DNA of 64,000 bases from an uncultured Steroidobacter sp. (GTDB lineage Bacteria > Pseudomonadota > Gammaproteobacteria > Steroidobacterales > Steroidobacteraceae), in NCBI RefSeq assembly GCF_937958065.1, contig NZ_CALFXI010000001.1:39801-103800 (forward strand). Reading direction: 5' to 3'. A program made the position numbers and the translations under genes. The notes under the pieces are model-generated. The model saw only the letters and a program-made list of their open reading frames with translations, was not told the origin of the DNA and did no database searches. Below are positions 1 through 10,900 of this stretch, in pieces. Numbering within the stretch: position 1 is the first letter of the stretch; every line of letters begins with the position of its first letter.

Positions 1-2005
1 TAAGACTCTGCCGGGTGAGGCGTCGATAATAGATGCCTCGCAGGAACAGCATCTGGGTGCCGATCAATTCGCGCTCCCTCAAGCCGGACAGAAACGTCAG
101 TCCGCCGAGCGTGGACAGCGTCTGCAAGGCGCCGGTCTCATCGCTCGACAGCGATGCACGACCGCCCAGCATCACCGTGTTGCGCCCGAAGCTGTAGGCT
201 TTGTCGAGCGCGATGCGCAACAGATCGCCCTCCTGATCGGAGCCGAGCGAGGTGTCGAACATCGTATAGGTGATCTCGGTGCGCATGCCGTGACGGGGGA
301 AGCGCACGTTGTCGAGACTGTCCCAGAGAATGCCGGCTTCGACGCCGCCCACGTCCTCCGAATTCAGCTCGCCCAGCTCCGGCAACCCAATCTGCAGATC
401 GGCGCGCGCGCGGCTGCGAACCAGCGACGTCGAGATCTGCAACCGGTCGCCGATGTCACGGCCGATCTTGAACGCGCCGCCGTAGGTCGAGAGCCGGTAT
501 TGAGCGACCGTGTCTCCGTCCTCGACCAGCGGCTGATTGAGCGCGCTGTATTCGATGGACGGCGCGACGAACCAGTTGCCGCGCTCGGCAAATGGCAGAT
601 ACACGTCGGTCGTCAACGAGAGGACGCGGCCCAGACCGACCAGCGTGCGCCACTCGCCGCCCTTCTCGGTCAGACTGGTCACGCGGCCTTCCAGGTTCAG
701 CTGATAGTCGCTGTTGCCGGCGAAGTCATCGTTGATCTGCAGGCCGGCGCGGAACAACGTGCGGCCGATGCTGGCGTCCACCGGCAGCACGCGAAGCCCG
801 GATCGGCCCTGCTCATCGGTTTCCAGGTGATAGGAGATGGATTCGTAGGTGCCCCGACCGAACGAGCCGGTGATGTCATTCTCCAGCACCTTCAGATCCA
901 GCGGGCGGCCCGCCTTGGCAGAGAGTCGGTCGCGCACGAACTCCGAGGTTGCACTTTGCGACGCGTCCACATCGACGAACGCCACGGTACTCGGCGGTGA
1001 GTAGGCCTCGCGTTGTGTTCTCTGCCAGGCCTGGTATTCGGCCTCCGACACCGACATTTCGCGCAACCGTTCGACGGCCGCGATCGCCGCCTTTTCACCC
1101 GCATCGACCCCCTGGATCGCCTGCTGAAAGCTCGCGCTCGTCAATGGGCCCAGATCCGGGCGTAACAACACGTCGCGGCCACCGAGTTTGCTCAGGCTCT
1201 GCTCGGTACGATCGCGCATCATGCCGCTGACCATTTGCACCAGCACCTGCACGCCACTCTGCACCGATTCCGCCGGCGCCAGCGGCTGCCCCACGTCGAC
1301 TACGATCACGCGATCGACGCCCATCTCGCGGGCCACGTCGATGGGAATGTTATTGACGACGCCACCGTCCACGAGCACGCGCCCCTCGTGCTTCACCGGC
1401 GCGAACGCACCCGGCACCGCCATGCTCGCACGCACCGCCAGGGCCAGGTCGCCAGACTGAAAGACGACCGGTTTCACTTCGCCGATGTCGGTGGCGACAC
1501 AGCGGAACGGAATGGGCAGGTCGTCGAAGCTCTCCACCCTGCCGCGGCCAAGAAACATGCGTCGCAGCCACAGGCCCAGCTTCTGGCCGCGTACCAGCGT
1601 GGTGGGAAATCGTAAGTTGCCATCGTCCAGGCCGACTTCGAGATTGGCGACGATGCCGATGTCGGTTTCCTTCTGGCGCATCGGCCGGTCGCGGCGCGCC
1701 GTGCCGTCGTGGAAGATGTCGATCCAGTCGATGGAGCCGATGGCCTGCTCGATCTCCTCGGGGGAATAGCCGGCCGCGTACAGCCCGCCGACGATGGAGC
1801 CGACGCTGGTGCCGGTGATCGCATGAATCGGAATGCGCTCGCGCTCCAGCACCTTGAGCACGCCGATGTGAGCCGCGCCTCGAGCTCCGCCGCCTCCCAG
1901 CACCAACCCGATGCGCTCGCCCGCCGCTTGCGCCAGACCACCCACGAACATCGCCAGCAACAGCACAAGACCACGCGCGGCCTGCCGCCAATGCGTGCTA
2001 CTCAT
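1..2005 (-). CDS. PlpD-like patatin phospholipase with POTRA and outer-membrane barrel (type Vd autotransporter), 3' end outside window
   Basis: The minus frame is open from an ATG at 2005 to the window edge (668 residues visible). A signal peptide covers about residues 1–28. The patatin domain follows: oxyanion loop GGGGARG (37–43), nucleophile Ser67 in GTSVGS, and the dyad Asp213 in VDGGVVNN. A POTRA-like stretch follows at about 330–420, then a BamA/Omp85-type barrel of alternating beta strands to the edge. This order (signal, patatin, POTRA, barrel) is that of PlpD-type type Vd secreted phospholipases, which are about 730 residues long, so perhaps 60–70 residues are missing. The passenger would be delivered to the cell surface and hydrolyse phospholipids. 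Family and architecture are seen in the sequence; lipase activity and secretion are inferred from the family. Confidence 0.9.
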   Translation of the reverse strand, partial: MSSTHWRQAARGLVLLLAMFVGGLAQAAGERIGLVLGGGGARGAAHIGVLKVLERERIPIHAITGTSVGSIVGGLYAAGYSPEEIEQAIGSIDWIDIFHDGTARRDRPMRQKETDIGIVANLEVGLDDGNLRFPTTLVRGQKLGLWLRRMFLGRGRVESFDDLPIPFRCVATDIGEVKPVVFQSGDLALAVRASMAVPGAFAPVKHEGRVLVDGGVVNNIPIDVAREMGVDRVIVVDVGQPLAPAESVQSGVQVLVQMVSGMMRDRTEQSLSKLGGRDVLLRPDLGPLTSASFQQAIQGVDAGEKAAIAAVERLREMSVSEAEYQAWQRTQREAYSPPSTVAFVDVDASQSATSEFVRDRLSAKAGRPLDLKVLENDITGSFGRGTYESISYHLETDEQGRSGLRVLPVDASIGRTLFRAGLQINDDFAGNSDYQLNLEGRVTSLTEKGGEWRTLVGLGRVLSLTTDVYLPFAERGNWFVAPSIEYSALNQPLVEDGDTVAQYRLSTYGGAFKIGRDIGDRLQISTSLVRSRARADLQIGLPELGELNSEDVGGVEAGILWDSLDNVRFPRHGMRTEITYTMFDTSLGSDQEGDLLRIALDKAYSFGRNTVMLGGRASLSSDETGALQTLSTLGGLTFLSGLRERELIGTQMLFLRGIYYRRLTRQSL

Positions 2006-2061
2006 CTTCAGCCTCTCGTTCAAACTCCGGCGCGCGCGTCGATCGCATGCGTGGCACCGGC

Positions 2062-2643
2062 TCACGCCGAGTGCAGAAACGTCGCCACTCCATTCAGGAA
2101 CATCTGCACGCTGATCATCACCAGCACCATGCCCATCAGGCGCTCCATGGCCACCAGGCCACGCTCGCCCAGCGCCCGATAGAAAAACGGTGCCGCAATC
2201 AGGATGGCCGCGGTCGCCGACCAGGCAATGGTCGTCGCCAGCCACAGTTGAAAGGTGCTCTCCGCGGTTGCCCGGAGCAGCAGCAACGCCGCCAGCGTGG
2301 ACGGCCCGGCGATCAGCGGAATCGCGAGCGGGACCACCAGCGGCTCGTCGTCGGACTCTTCATGCCCCCCGGGCGCGGGAAAGATCATGCGGAGCGCGAT
2401 CAGGAACAGCACGATGCCGCCGGCGATACTGATCGTCTCCTGCTTGATCTGCAGCAGCTTCAGGGCGCGCTCGCCGACCAGCATGAAGAACATCAGGACG
2501 GCATACGCGATCAACACCTCGCGAACCAGCACCTTCCGCCGCCGCTCGGGCGACACTCGCTTGAGCACGGCCAGGAACACCGGCACGTTGCCCAACGGGT
2601 CCATGATCAGCCACAGCGTGATGACGGCGGAAAGAATGTCCAT
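2062..2643 (-). CDS. MarC family integral membrane protein
   Basis: 193 residues with about six hydrophobic segments. The N-terminus, with a LIMDPLGNVPVFLAVL block, is the hallmark of the MarC/YhgN family. A GTG two codons upstream (2649) is also possible; the ATG at 2643 gives the family's usual N-terminus. MarC proteins are inner-membrane proteins of unknown transport function; the old link to multiple antibiotic resistance was withdrawn. It lies just downstream of the DoxX gene on the same strand, with about 80 bases between them. Confidence 0.88.
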   Translation of the reverse strand: MDILSAVITLWLIMDPLGNVPVFLAVLKRVSPERRRKVLVREVLIAYAVLMFFMLVGERALKLLQIKQETISIAGGIVLFLIALRMIFPAPGGHEESDDEPLVVPLAIPLIAGPSTLAALLLLRATAESTFQLWLATTIAWSATAAILIAAPFFYRALGERGLVAMERLMGMVLVMISVQMFLNGVATFLHSA

Positions 2644-2726
2644 CCGCACAGGTTCTCACAAACACCCCGATGGCGACTACGGGGCCGGGCGCCGCGAACC
2701 GGCGCCCGTTCGAGAGGCCCGGCTCT

Positions 2727-3113
2727 TCAGCGCCGGACCGGAAACATCGCCCGGACCTGCGGATCCCGCAGCCACAGGCCGCCCCACATGAACAGTCCGA
2801 GGTAGATGCTGAAGAGCACGTGACTGAAGAGCGGATTGCCCGCCCGGATCTGCGTGGCCATCGCCCCGCCAAACAGCCCCATGAAGAGAATGGCGCCAAG
2901 GACATTGGTGCGCGGGTAGAGATAGAGCCCGAGACACACCAGCTCGAGAATGCCGATCCCGAAGGCGTAGCCCGCCGGCCAGCCCAGTTGCTGCATGGTC
3001 TCCTCGGCCACCGGCAGGCCGAGCAGTTTCGGCGCAACCGATGCGCCCAGGATGAACAATGCGAACAGTGCCGTCAGCACCCGGCCCGTCCAGATCGTCG
3101 GTGTCGCGTTCAT
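2727..3113 (-). CDS. DoxX-like family membrane protein
   Basis: 128 residues with four hydrophobic helices, among them LTALFALFILGASVAPKLLG and a C-terminal helix ending GLWLRDPQVRAMFPVRR. This is the layout of DoxX-like (DoxX_2) small membrane proteins. An upstream in-frame start at 3182 would add 23 residues, but the ATG at 3113 has a clear AGGGA ribosome-binding site and begins directly before the first helix, so it is preferred. Function in this family is poorly defined; some members take part in respiratory or thiol redox complexes. Confidence 0.8.
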   Translation of the reverse strand: MNATPTIWTGRVLTALFALFILGASVAPKLLGLPVAEETMQQLGWPAGYAFGIGILELVCLGLYLYPRTNVLGAILFMGLFGGAMATQIRAGNPLFSHVLFSIYLGLFMWGGLWLRDPQVRAMFPVRR

Positions 3114-3197
3114 GGTCCCTCGATATCGTTCGGAAAAGAGGATTCGCCCCCAAGGACGCGCAGCGTGCGCGATTTCCGACAAACGAGGGCTGAGTCG

Positions 3198-3930
3198 TCA
3201 GCCTGCGCGGGATCGGCCGAAGCGGCGGAACAGGCGGGCCAGGGAGTTGACTTTCGGCTGCGACTTCCCCACAGGCTGATGCACCCTGGCGCGCATCGAC
3301 GCGTCCGGCGAGCCGAGACCAGCCCGCGGAGTGAGTGCGTCGCGCGCAGGAGTGCCCGTTTCGATGAAATGATCGAGTCTCAGCAGATCCTCATTGAGCT
3401 CGGGTTTCGGGTCCGCGCCGAACAGCTTCGCGACGATACGACCGACCGCGCCCATTGGAGCTCTGCTGAAGTGCCGAAATGCCGTCCGCCCGGCGATAGG
3501 CGGCAACTTCATCATGCACCTCACCGTCGCCCGCGGCCGAGCGTGCCGCGCGCAGCACTCTAGGATGCTCACGTTTTAGAACGGCGCCTCGCAACGTAAC
3601 GACACCTTGTGAGCATGACACCTCGATCGCACCGGAGCGCGAGGTGGCGCGTCGCACGGCTGCACGTACACGCTCAACCAGAATTTCATCGCTCACATCG
3701 CCCGCGCGGATCAGCGAGCGCGCACGAGTTGCCTTTCCCTGTAGTCGATGTCTTGTATCACGTCCCACGACGCCGGTCGCACGCCTGGCCTCGTTTAGAC
3801 GTCCCATAAGTTTGTCGCGCACCAGCGCGCGCCTGCGGCGCCCCTGCTGAGGATCGAACCAATACATGCCTGCGGCCGAGAGAGCGGCAACCAACACATA
3901 TTTCGCCGCGGACGAGAGTGCGGGGGTCAT
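3198..3930 (-). pseudogene. BON-domain / SRPBCC fusion gene with internal deletion and frameshift
   Basis: Starting at 3930 (perfect AAGGAG ribosome-binding site) the frame encodes a membrane anchor with a DPQQGRRRRALVRDK motif, as in YtxH-like/BON proteins, then a BON domain (about residues 75–145, with GVVTLRGAVL). It runs into an unrelated tail and stops at 3391. In another minus frame, ending at 3198, lies a stretch (APMGAVGRIVAKLFGADP, then NEDLLRLDHFIETG) that reads like the C-terminal end of an SRPBCC/coenzyme-Q-binding START-type protein. Proteins with BON followed by SRPBCC are known. The simplest reading is one ancestral gene that lost most of its SRPBCC domain, with the junction near 3455–3480 shifting the frame. 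The truncated 179-residue BON protein may still be made. Confidence 0.6.
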
Positions 3931-4301
3931 CAGTTGTTCTCCTTGGGATCAGCGCGCGAGGCCAGACGAGTACAGCAGCGGCACATCCACGAACGAGATA
4001 GCGCGTGCGCCGGTTCCGGAGTTGGAATATGAGCGCAAGCTGGGGCATTGCCTGGAGCACGGCTTCACCGGTGAACACCCGCATGTCAGATTACTCTCGC
4101 GACCGCGAACGGCAGATGAAAATCCAGATCGCCGCCTGCGGGATCCGTGATCGCGGTGCACTCGATGTCGGACGCTGACCGACGTGCTGCGCGAATGGAT
4201 GCGAGCCGAGCGGACCTGGCCCAACGGCCTGCGCTGTCCATGCACCGATGCGTTCGGCGTCCGAGACTACAATCCACCTTGCCGGACAGGAGACAGATGC
4301 C
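3931..4301. other. gap without a convincing gene
   Basis: 371 bases between the divergent BON gene and the membrane-protein gene. All frames give only Arg/Ser-rich shadow ORFs. One minus frame around 4086–4180 ends in a protein-like tail (DPAGGDLDFHLPFAVARVI), which could be the end of a decayed gene, but no start or family can be assigned. The promoters of both flanking genes should lie here. Confidence 0.4.
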
Positions 4302-4895
4302 GTGATCCCGCTCTGGCTCAAGATCGCTTACACCCTGTTCGTATGCCTGCTCGTGCCGATCTACTGGCGGCAATATGGTCTAGCGAATTTCCTCTGGTTC
4401 TCCGATATTGCGCTGCTCGTGATGGTGCCGGCGCTCTGGCTGGAAAGCTCGCTGCTCTTCAGCATGATGGCGCTTGCGGTGCTGTTGCCAGAACTGGCCT
4501 GGAACATCGATTATTTCTCTCGATTGGCGACGGGCGTGTCCCCGATCGGCCTGACGAATTACATGTTCGATCCCAGCATCGCCCGGTTCATTCGCGGCCT
4601 GTCGCTGTTCCATGTAGTGCTGCCGATAGTGCTGGTCTGGACGCTTCACCGGCTCGGCTACGATCGCCGCGCCTTGTTGTTGCAAACGATCGTCGCTGCG
4701 GTGGTGTTGCCACTGTCGTACCTCGCCAGCAACCCGCGCGAGAACGTCAACTGGGTCTACGGCTTCGGCGAACGGCAGCAAACGATGATCCCAGCGCCAC
4801 TCTTCGTCCTGTTCTTGATGCTGATGTTTCCTCTGGTCGTTTATCTTCCCATGCATCTCTTGCTCGAAAGGCTGTTCGGCCCGGGCGATTCCTGA
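4302..4895 (+). CDS. conserved hypothetical integral membrane protein
   Basis: 197 residues with about six transmembrane helices and no recognised catalytic motif. The GTG at 4302 is chosen because an AGGAGA ribosome-binding site sits 8 bases upstream and the protein then begins at the hydrophobic stretch (VIPLWLKIAYTLFVCLLVP). The longer frame from an ATG at 4248 adds 18 hydrophilic residues with no ribosome-binding site. An Asn-Pro-Arg-Glu-Asn stretch (SNPRENVNWVYGFG) lies between the fifth and sixth helices. It resembles small proteins annotated only as membrane-associated protein in several phyla. It converges on the giant autotransporter gene. Confidence 0.75.
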   Translation: MIPLWLKIAYTLFVCLLVPIYWRQYGLANFLWFSDIALLVMVPALWLESSLLFSMMALAVLLPELAWNIDYFSRLATGVSPIGLTNYMFDPSIARFIRGLSLFHVVLPIVLVWTLHRLGYDRRALLLQTIVAAVVLPLSYLASNPRENVNWVYGFGERQQTMIPAPLFVLFLMLMFPLVVYLPMHLLLERLFGPGDS

Positions 4896-4924
4896 GCCTT
4901 CACAGAATCCGAGTGCGCGGATCG

Positions 4925-4949
4925 CCCACTCAGCTGCTCGCTGAGTGGG
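4925..4949. terminator. bidirectional hairpin between convergent genes
   Basis: Perfect 10-bp inverted repeat (CCCACTCAGC / GCTGAGTGGG) with a 5-base loop, placed between the ends of two convergent genes. There is no long T run, so termination is inferred from position and stem strength. Confidence 0.6.
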
Positions 4950-4979
4950 GTCCGCCAAACCGAATCGACGTGGCCGGCC

Positions 4980-7900
4980 TCAGAACATCATGCGGAAGCC
5001 GAAGTTCGCGCGCAGGCCGTCCCTTTCTCCCTCCGTCGCCTTCTGATATCGCATATCGAGGTGCAGCTCGACCCCGGAGAGCACGTTGCCCGTGAAGCCG
5101 ATGCTCACGTCGCCGGTCGTATCGGGTATCTCATCGTTGAGCGTGGTACCAGCAATCGCAACGGCGCTCGCGCGGCGGAAGTCGTGCTGGACGCCCAGGC
5201 CAATGTAGGGTGACGCATTGCTCATGCCGAGCCAATCGCTTGGAGTGCGCAGCAAGCGCAGGTCTGCGCGTGCACGCACACCGTCGTCCTCGGCTCCCTC
5301 GATCCGCGATACACCGTCATGGAACGAATCGAGCTCGAGTCGTTGATATGCAACTTGCGCCCCCGGCTCCAGCAACCAGCCCGTGGCACCGAGCGCGTAC
5401 GTGTTACCGATCTCGGCCGCAACCGTTCCGCCCCACCCGCCTTGATCGGCATCCGTGAGCGTTTGATCTCGGTAACGGTTCGTGTAGTGCAGCGCCTGCG
5501 CCGACAGATCGACGTAGGCGCCGTTCGCAGCGTAATGCGTCCAGTACATGCCGACGCCCTTCGCGTCTGTCTCCAACTGACCCGTAAACGTCGGCAGGCC
5601 GGCGATGGCGCGCGCGTCGTCGAACAGCATGGCGCTGCTTTCGCCCACGCTCGCCATCAAGCCGAAGTGAGTGCTCGCATTACCCGAAACACTCGAATAG
5701 ATGTCCGTGCCGAACTGCACCGTCGCCATCTGCAGGTCCTGCGCTTCGAAGCGAGTACCGCCCACGTCAAGCTCGTCCGCGTACACGCGCATCCAGGCAT
5801 CTGATGTTCGCTCGCGAGATTGGCCTTCGATCATGCGGCCCTGATCGCCGACCCGCGCCCGCAGATTCCCGAGCGCGGTGAAACCGTACTCGAGATTCGC
5901 TTGATGCCCGAGCACGTAGCCGGGCACGCCCGCACGGAATGCCGGCGTCGGTGGCTCCTCCCCATCACCGCCATCATCAGGCGGATTGCTGGGATCGATC
6001 AGCTCGGAGCGCAGGTACCAGTCGTTCGCATCCGAGCTGCCGCCCTGATACAGCAGATATTCGTATGCGCCGGCTTGCACCGCCTGGCCGAGGCGGAAGC
6101 TGTCGGCCGCGCTCGTGCCGTCCACCTGGATCACCTCGATGCCGTCGCCTTGCGTCATCGCGCCATTGCCACTCCAGCGGTTGACGAGCACCGTGCTCGT
6201 GCCGCTCACGTTGCCCTGGATGACGAGTCGGCCGGTGTCGGAGGTCTCGTTGCCGAGTACGGTGTTGATGCGTACTGTGCCGCCGCCGCTGTAGTCGCCT
6301 GCGATCGTGAGCGTGCCGAACGGCAGGTTGGCGGTTCCCGGCGCGACCACGCTGCCTGCAGGCGCATTCACGGTGCCGACGGTGCCGATGCCCGAGAGCG
6401 TCGCGCCGGAGGCCATCGCAATCGCGCTCGGCAGCACACCGTTCACTTCCAGCGTGCCTGCCGCGATCTGCGTGTTGCCGCTGAACGTGTGCGTGCCACT
6501 CAGGATGAGCGTGCCGGTGTTCTCTTTGATCAGCGTGCCGTTGCCGGAAATCACTCCAGCGTAGGTGCCCTCGGCGGTCTGATCGAACACCACCGTCGCC
6601 GCATTGGCGATGTTGCCGCCGAAGCTCTCGGTGTCTCCGATCAGGGTGCCTTCTGTCACGGTCCAATCGTTGCTGCCCGCGCCGGTCAACCGCCACGTGC
6701 CCGTGCCTTCCTTGTGGAACTCATCGAAGTTCTGGAACACCGTGCCGATCAGGCCCAGGTCGAAGCTGTCCTCACCCGTGCCGGCGAGCACGAAGCGATC
6801 GTTGCTGGCCGCGTTCGCATCGAACACGCCGGTGAAGGTCACATCGGCGCCCGTATTCACGGTGAGCACATCATCACCTTCGAGCAGATCGACCGCACCG
6901 CTACCGGCGAGCGTGCCGGAGAGCGTAAACGTGTCTGCGTCGGCGGTGCCGTGATAAATCCCGTCGATGGTCATCGTCGCGCCAGCATCCACGCTCGTCG
7001 TCGTCGGATCGACGAACGCATCCGCGCCGACGTGCAACTCGCCTTCGCTGACTTGCACGGTGTCGAACATCGAGTTGGCCGGTCCGGCGATGGTCGCCAC
7101 ACCGACGCCTTGCTTGATCAGCGTCTCGAATCCGATCGCGCCGCCGAGCGTCGCTCGTGTCGCGATGTCGACCGTCAGCGTATCGTCGCCGTCGCCGCCA
7201 TCGATTGCATTCGCAAGGCCGCTCAAGTCCGCGCCATCCTGGATGATCAGCTGGTCGTCGCCGTCCAGCATATCGATCGAGCCGGCACCGGCCACGGTGC
7301 CAGCCACGGTGAAGCTGTCAGCACCCGGCGTGAACATGAGGTCGCCCGCGAGGTTCACCGTCGCACCCTCACTCACAGTCGCGGTGCTCGCTTCAACAGT
7401 TGCGCCGGTCGCCACGTCGAGCACACCTGCGTCGACGAGCACGGTTTCGAACGCCGCACTGGCGGCGACATTCAACGTACCGGCGCCCTCCTTGGTGAGA
7501 TTTTCGAAGCTGCTCACGCTGCCCAGTGTGGCCGTCGTTGCGATGTCGGCGATCAAGGTATCGGTGCCCGCACCGCCATCCAGCGGGCTTGCGAGCCCGC
7601 TGAGATCCGCGCCATCGGAGAGCGTCAGCCGATCGTCGCCATCGAGCATGTTGATGGCGGTCGCGCCGGTGATCGTGCCTGCAACTTCGAACACGTCGGC
7701 GCCCGCGGTGAAGTCGAACGCGCCATTCACGTTCAAAGTGGCACCTGCGCCAACGCTTGCATTCGTGATACCGGTGATGCCGCCGCCCGCTTCGATATCG
7801 AGCGTGCCGTCGAGCACTTCCACCTCCGCGAGGTCCGAGCTGGCCGGGCCCTGGATGGTGAGCACGCCACTGCCGGTCTTCGTCAAACCTTCGAAGTTGG

Positions 7901-10900
7901 TGAGTGCGCCCAACGTGGCCGTGCTGTTGATGTTGTACACGCGCGTGTCGAGGCCGTCGCCACCGTCGATCGTACCTGTGATGGTCGTCCCGTCGTGTAC
8001 GACGAAGATGTCATCACCCGCGCCGAGGAAGAACGTGCCGCCGCCCGTATCGAACGTGCCGGCCACGTCGAGCACGTCATTGCCGTCGCCCAGATCGCCG
8101 GTCGCAAGCAGTGTGCTGCCGGAATTCACGATGATCGAGTTGACGCCCGTGCTGCCGGTGATCGCGGTCTGCGTCGCGCCTGCAGCCTGCACACTGCCGT
8201 CGACGTTCAAAGTCGCGTCATCTGCGACTGCCACCGTGGCCGTCTCCAGCGTCCCGTCCACATCCAGCGTGCCGCTGTCGATGGTCGTGCTGTCATACAT
8301 ATGTGTGCCGACGAGCGTTGCCGTGCCGGTGTTCTGCTTCACCAACTGCTCGAAGCCGGTCACGTTCGTGCCGTCGAACGTGAAGTCCGAAACATTGTCG
8401 AGCACCACGCTGTCGCCGCCCACGGCATTACCGCCGTCAATTACCGCGCTCAGCACAGCGCCGTCTTGGAGCGTCAGCACGTCGTCCCCATCGCCGAGAT
8501 CGATGTTGCCGGTGCCGCTCACGATACCGGCCACGGTAAAGGTGTCATCACCGGTGCTGCCAGCGTATGCACCATCGACACTTAACGTCGCGCCCGCATC
8601 CACGGTTGTGGCCTGCACGCCCGCAACGTTGCCGGCAGCGGCAATATTGAGCGTGCCGCCCTCAACTGCCACCTCGAGCAGATCTGTCGTCGCAGGCCCG
8701 TTGATGTTGAGCGTGCCTGCGTTGCGCTTCGTGAGACCTTCGAATTCCTGCAGCGCTCCGACGTTCGCCACGCCGGCGATGTCGTACACACGAGTGTCGA
8801 GACCCGCGCCGCCGACGACCGTACCAAGCACGGTCGTGCCGTCGTGAATCACGAACGTATCGTCGCCCGCACCCAGGTTGAAGTTGCCGCCGCCCGCATC
8901 GAGAGTGCCGGCTACATCAAGCACGTCCGCGCCGTCACCGAGATCGCCCGTCGCGGCCAAGGTAGCGCTTGCGTTCACGACCACCGTATTCACGCCAGCG
9001 CTGCCCGTGATCACGGCTTGCGCGCCACTGGCACCTTGCATCGTGCCGTCGACATTCAGCATCGTGCCGTCAGCCAGCGAAGCCGTGTCGGTCGCAAGGG
9101 CGCCGTCGACGTCGACTGTGCCTCCAGCGATGGTTGTGCCGTCATAAGTGTGTGAGCCGGCCAGCGTCGCGGTGCCCGCGTTTTGTTTGACGAACTGCTC
9201 GAAGCCAGTAATGTCCGTACCGTTCAGTGTGAACGCAGCAGCGTTGTCGAGCACGACGCGATCGCCAGCGGCATCCGCACCACCGTCGATCACCATGTTC
9301 AATGCCGCGCCGTCTTGAATCGTCAGTACATCGTCGCCGGCGCCGAGACCGATGGTGCCAGCACCGCTGACTGTCCCCGCGACGGTAAAGCTATCGTTAC
9401 CCGCGCTGCCGGCGTAGTTGCCGTCGATCTTCAGCATCGCGCCCGAGGCCACGGTGGTTGCCGTCACCGAGCTGACGGTGGCACCGGATGCAACGTCGAG
9501 GCTTCCGTCCTGCACGTCGACTGTTCCGAACGAAGAGCTCGCCGGACCCGCAATGTTGAGCGTGCCGACGCCTCGTTTCGTCAGCGTCTCGAAACCGGTC
9601 ACACCACCGAGCGTGGCGTCGGTCGTGATGTTCGCCGTCAGCGTGTCGTTGCCCGCGCCGCCGTCGAGCGAGGTTGCAAGGCCGCTCAGGTCCGCGCCAT
9701 CGAGGATGGTGAGCTGATCATCGCCGTCCAGCATGTTCATGGTGCCGGAGCCAGTGATGGCGCCCGCCACCGCAAGCGTGTCGGCGCCAGCGGTGAAGTT
9801 GAATGCGCCATCGACGTTCAACGTCGCGTCGGCGCTCACGTTCGCGGTTTGAGTTGCGACACTGCCGCCCGCGGCCACATCGAGCACGCCGGCTTGCACC
9901 TGTACATCGACGAAATCGGAGGCGCCATTGATCTCGAGCGTGCCGACACCGGACTTGCCCAGCGATTCGAAGCCCGTGGTACTGCCGAGCGGGACGAGAT
10001 TGCCCGAGCTCACGTTCACGTTGAGCTGATCGTTGCCGGCACCGGCATCGAGCGTGCCGATGACCTGCGTGCTGTCATGCACGACGAAGATGTCATCGCC
10101 CGCGCCTAGCGAGAACACGCCAGCACCGGTATCGAGCGTGCCGGCGACATCGAGCACGTCGTTGCCATCGCCGAGATCGCCCGAGGCGAGCAGCGTGGCG
10201 CCGTCGTTCACGATGACCGTGTTGATGCCCGACGTTCCCGTAATTGATGTTTGCGTCGCGCCGGCGCCTTGCACTGTACCCGCGATATCGAGGGTCGCGC
10301 CGTCCGCAAGCGTCATGCTGTCCGCATTGAGTGTGCCGGCGACTGCGAGCGTGCCGGCGTTGACCGCTGCGCTGTCATAGGTGTGCGTGCCAGCGAGAGT
10401 TGCCGTGCCGCTGTTCTGCTTCACGAGCTCTTCGAAGCCCGCGACGTTCGTGCCGTCGAATGTGAGCGCGGAGCCGTTGTCCAGCACCACGCGATCGCCG
10501 GTGGTATCCGAGCCGCCGGCGATCGCTACGTTGACGGCGGCGCCGTCCTGGATCGTCAGCACATCATCGCCGGCGCCCAGGTTAACGTCACCGGCGCCGC
10601 TGACCGTGCCCGCTACCGTGAACGTGTCGTTGCCGCCGCTGCCGTTATAAGCGCCATCGACGTTGAGGTTGGCGCCGCTCGTCACGCTCGTACTCACTGC
10701 GCCGTCGATCGCAGCACCCGAAGCAACGTTCAACGTGCCGCCCTGCACTTCGACCTCGGCCAGCGCGGAGCTTCCCGGGCCGTTGATGTTGAGCGTGCCC
10801 GTGCCGTTCTTCGTGAGTCCTTCGAAGCCGACCAACGCGCCCACGCTGGCCGTGAGATTGATGTTATAGACGCGCGTGTCGTTACCCGCGCCGCCATCGA

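Noticed and set aside
2047..2805. 252-codon plus-strand ORF opposite marC
   Set aside because: His/Gln/Arg-rich antisense shadow of a clear membrane-protein gene.
4184..5095. 303-codon plus-strand ORF around the small membrane protein
   Set aside because: Arg-rich shadow of the membrane-protein frame; runs through the terminator hairpin into the autotransporter end.
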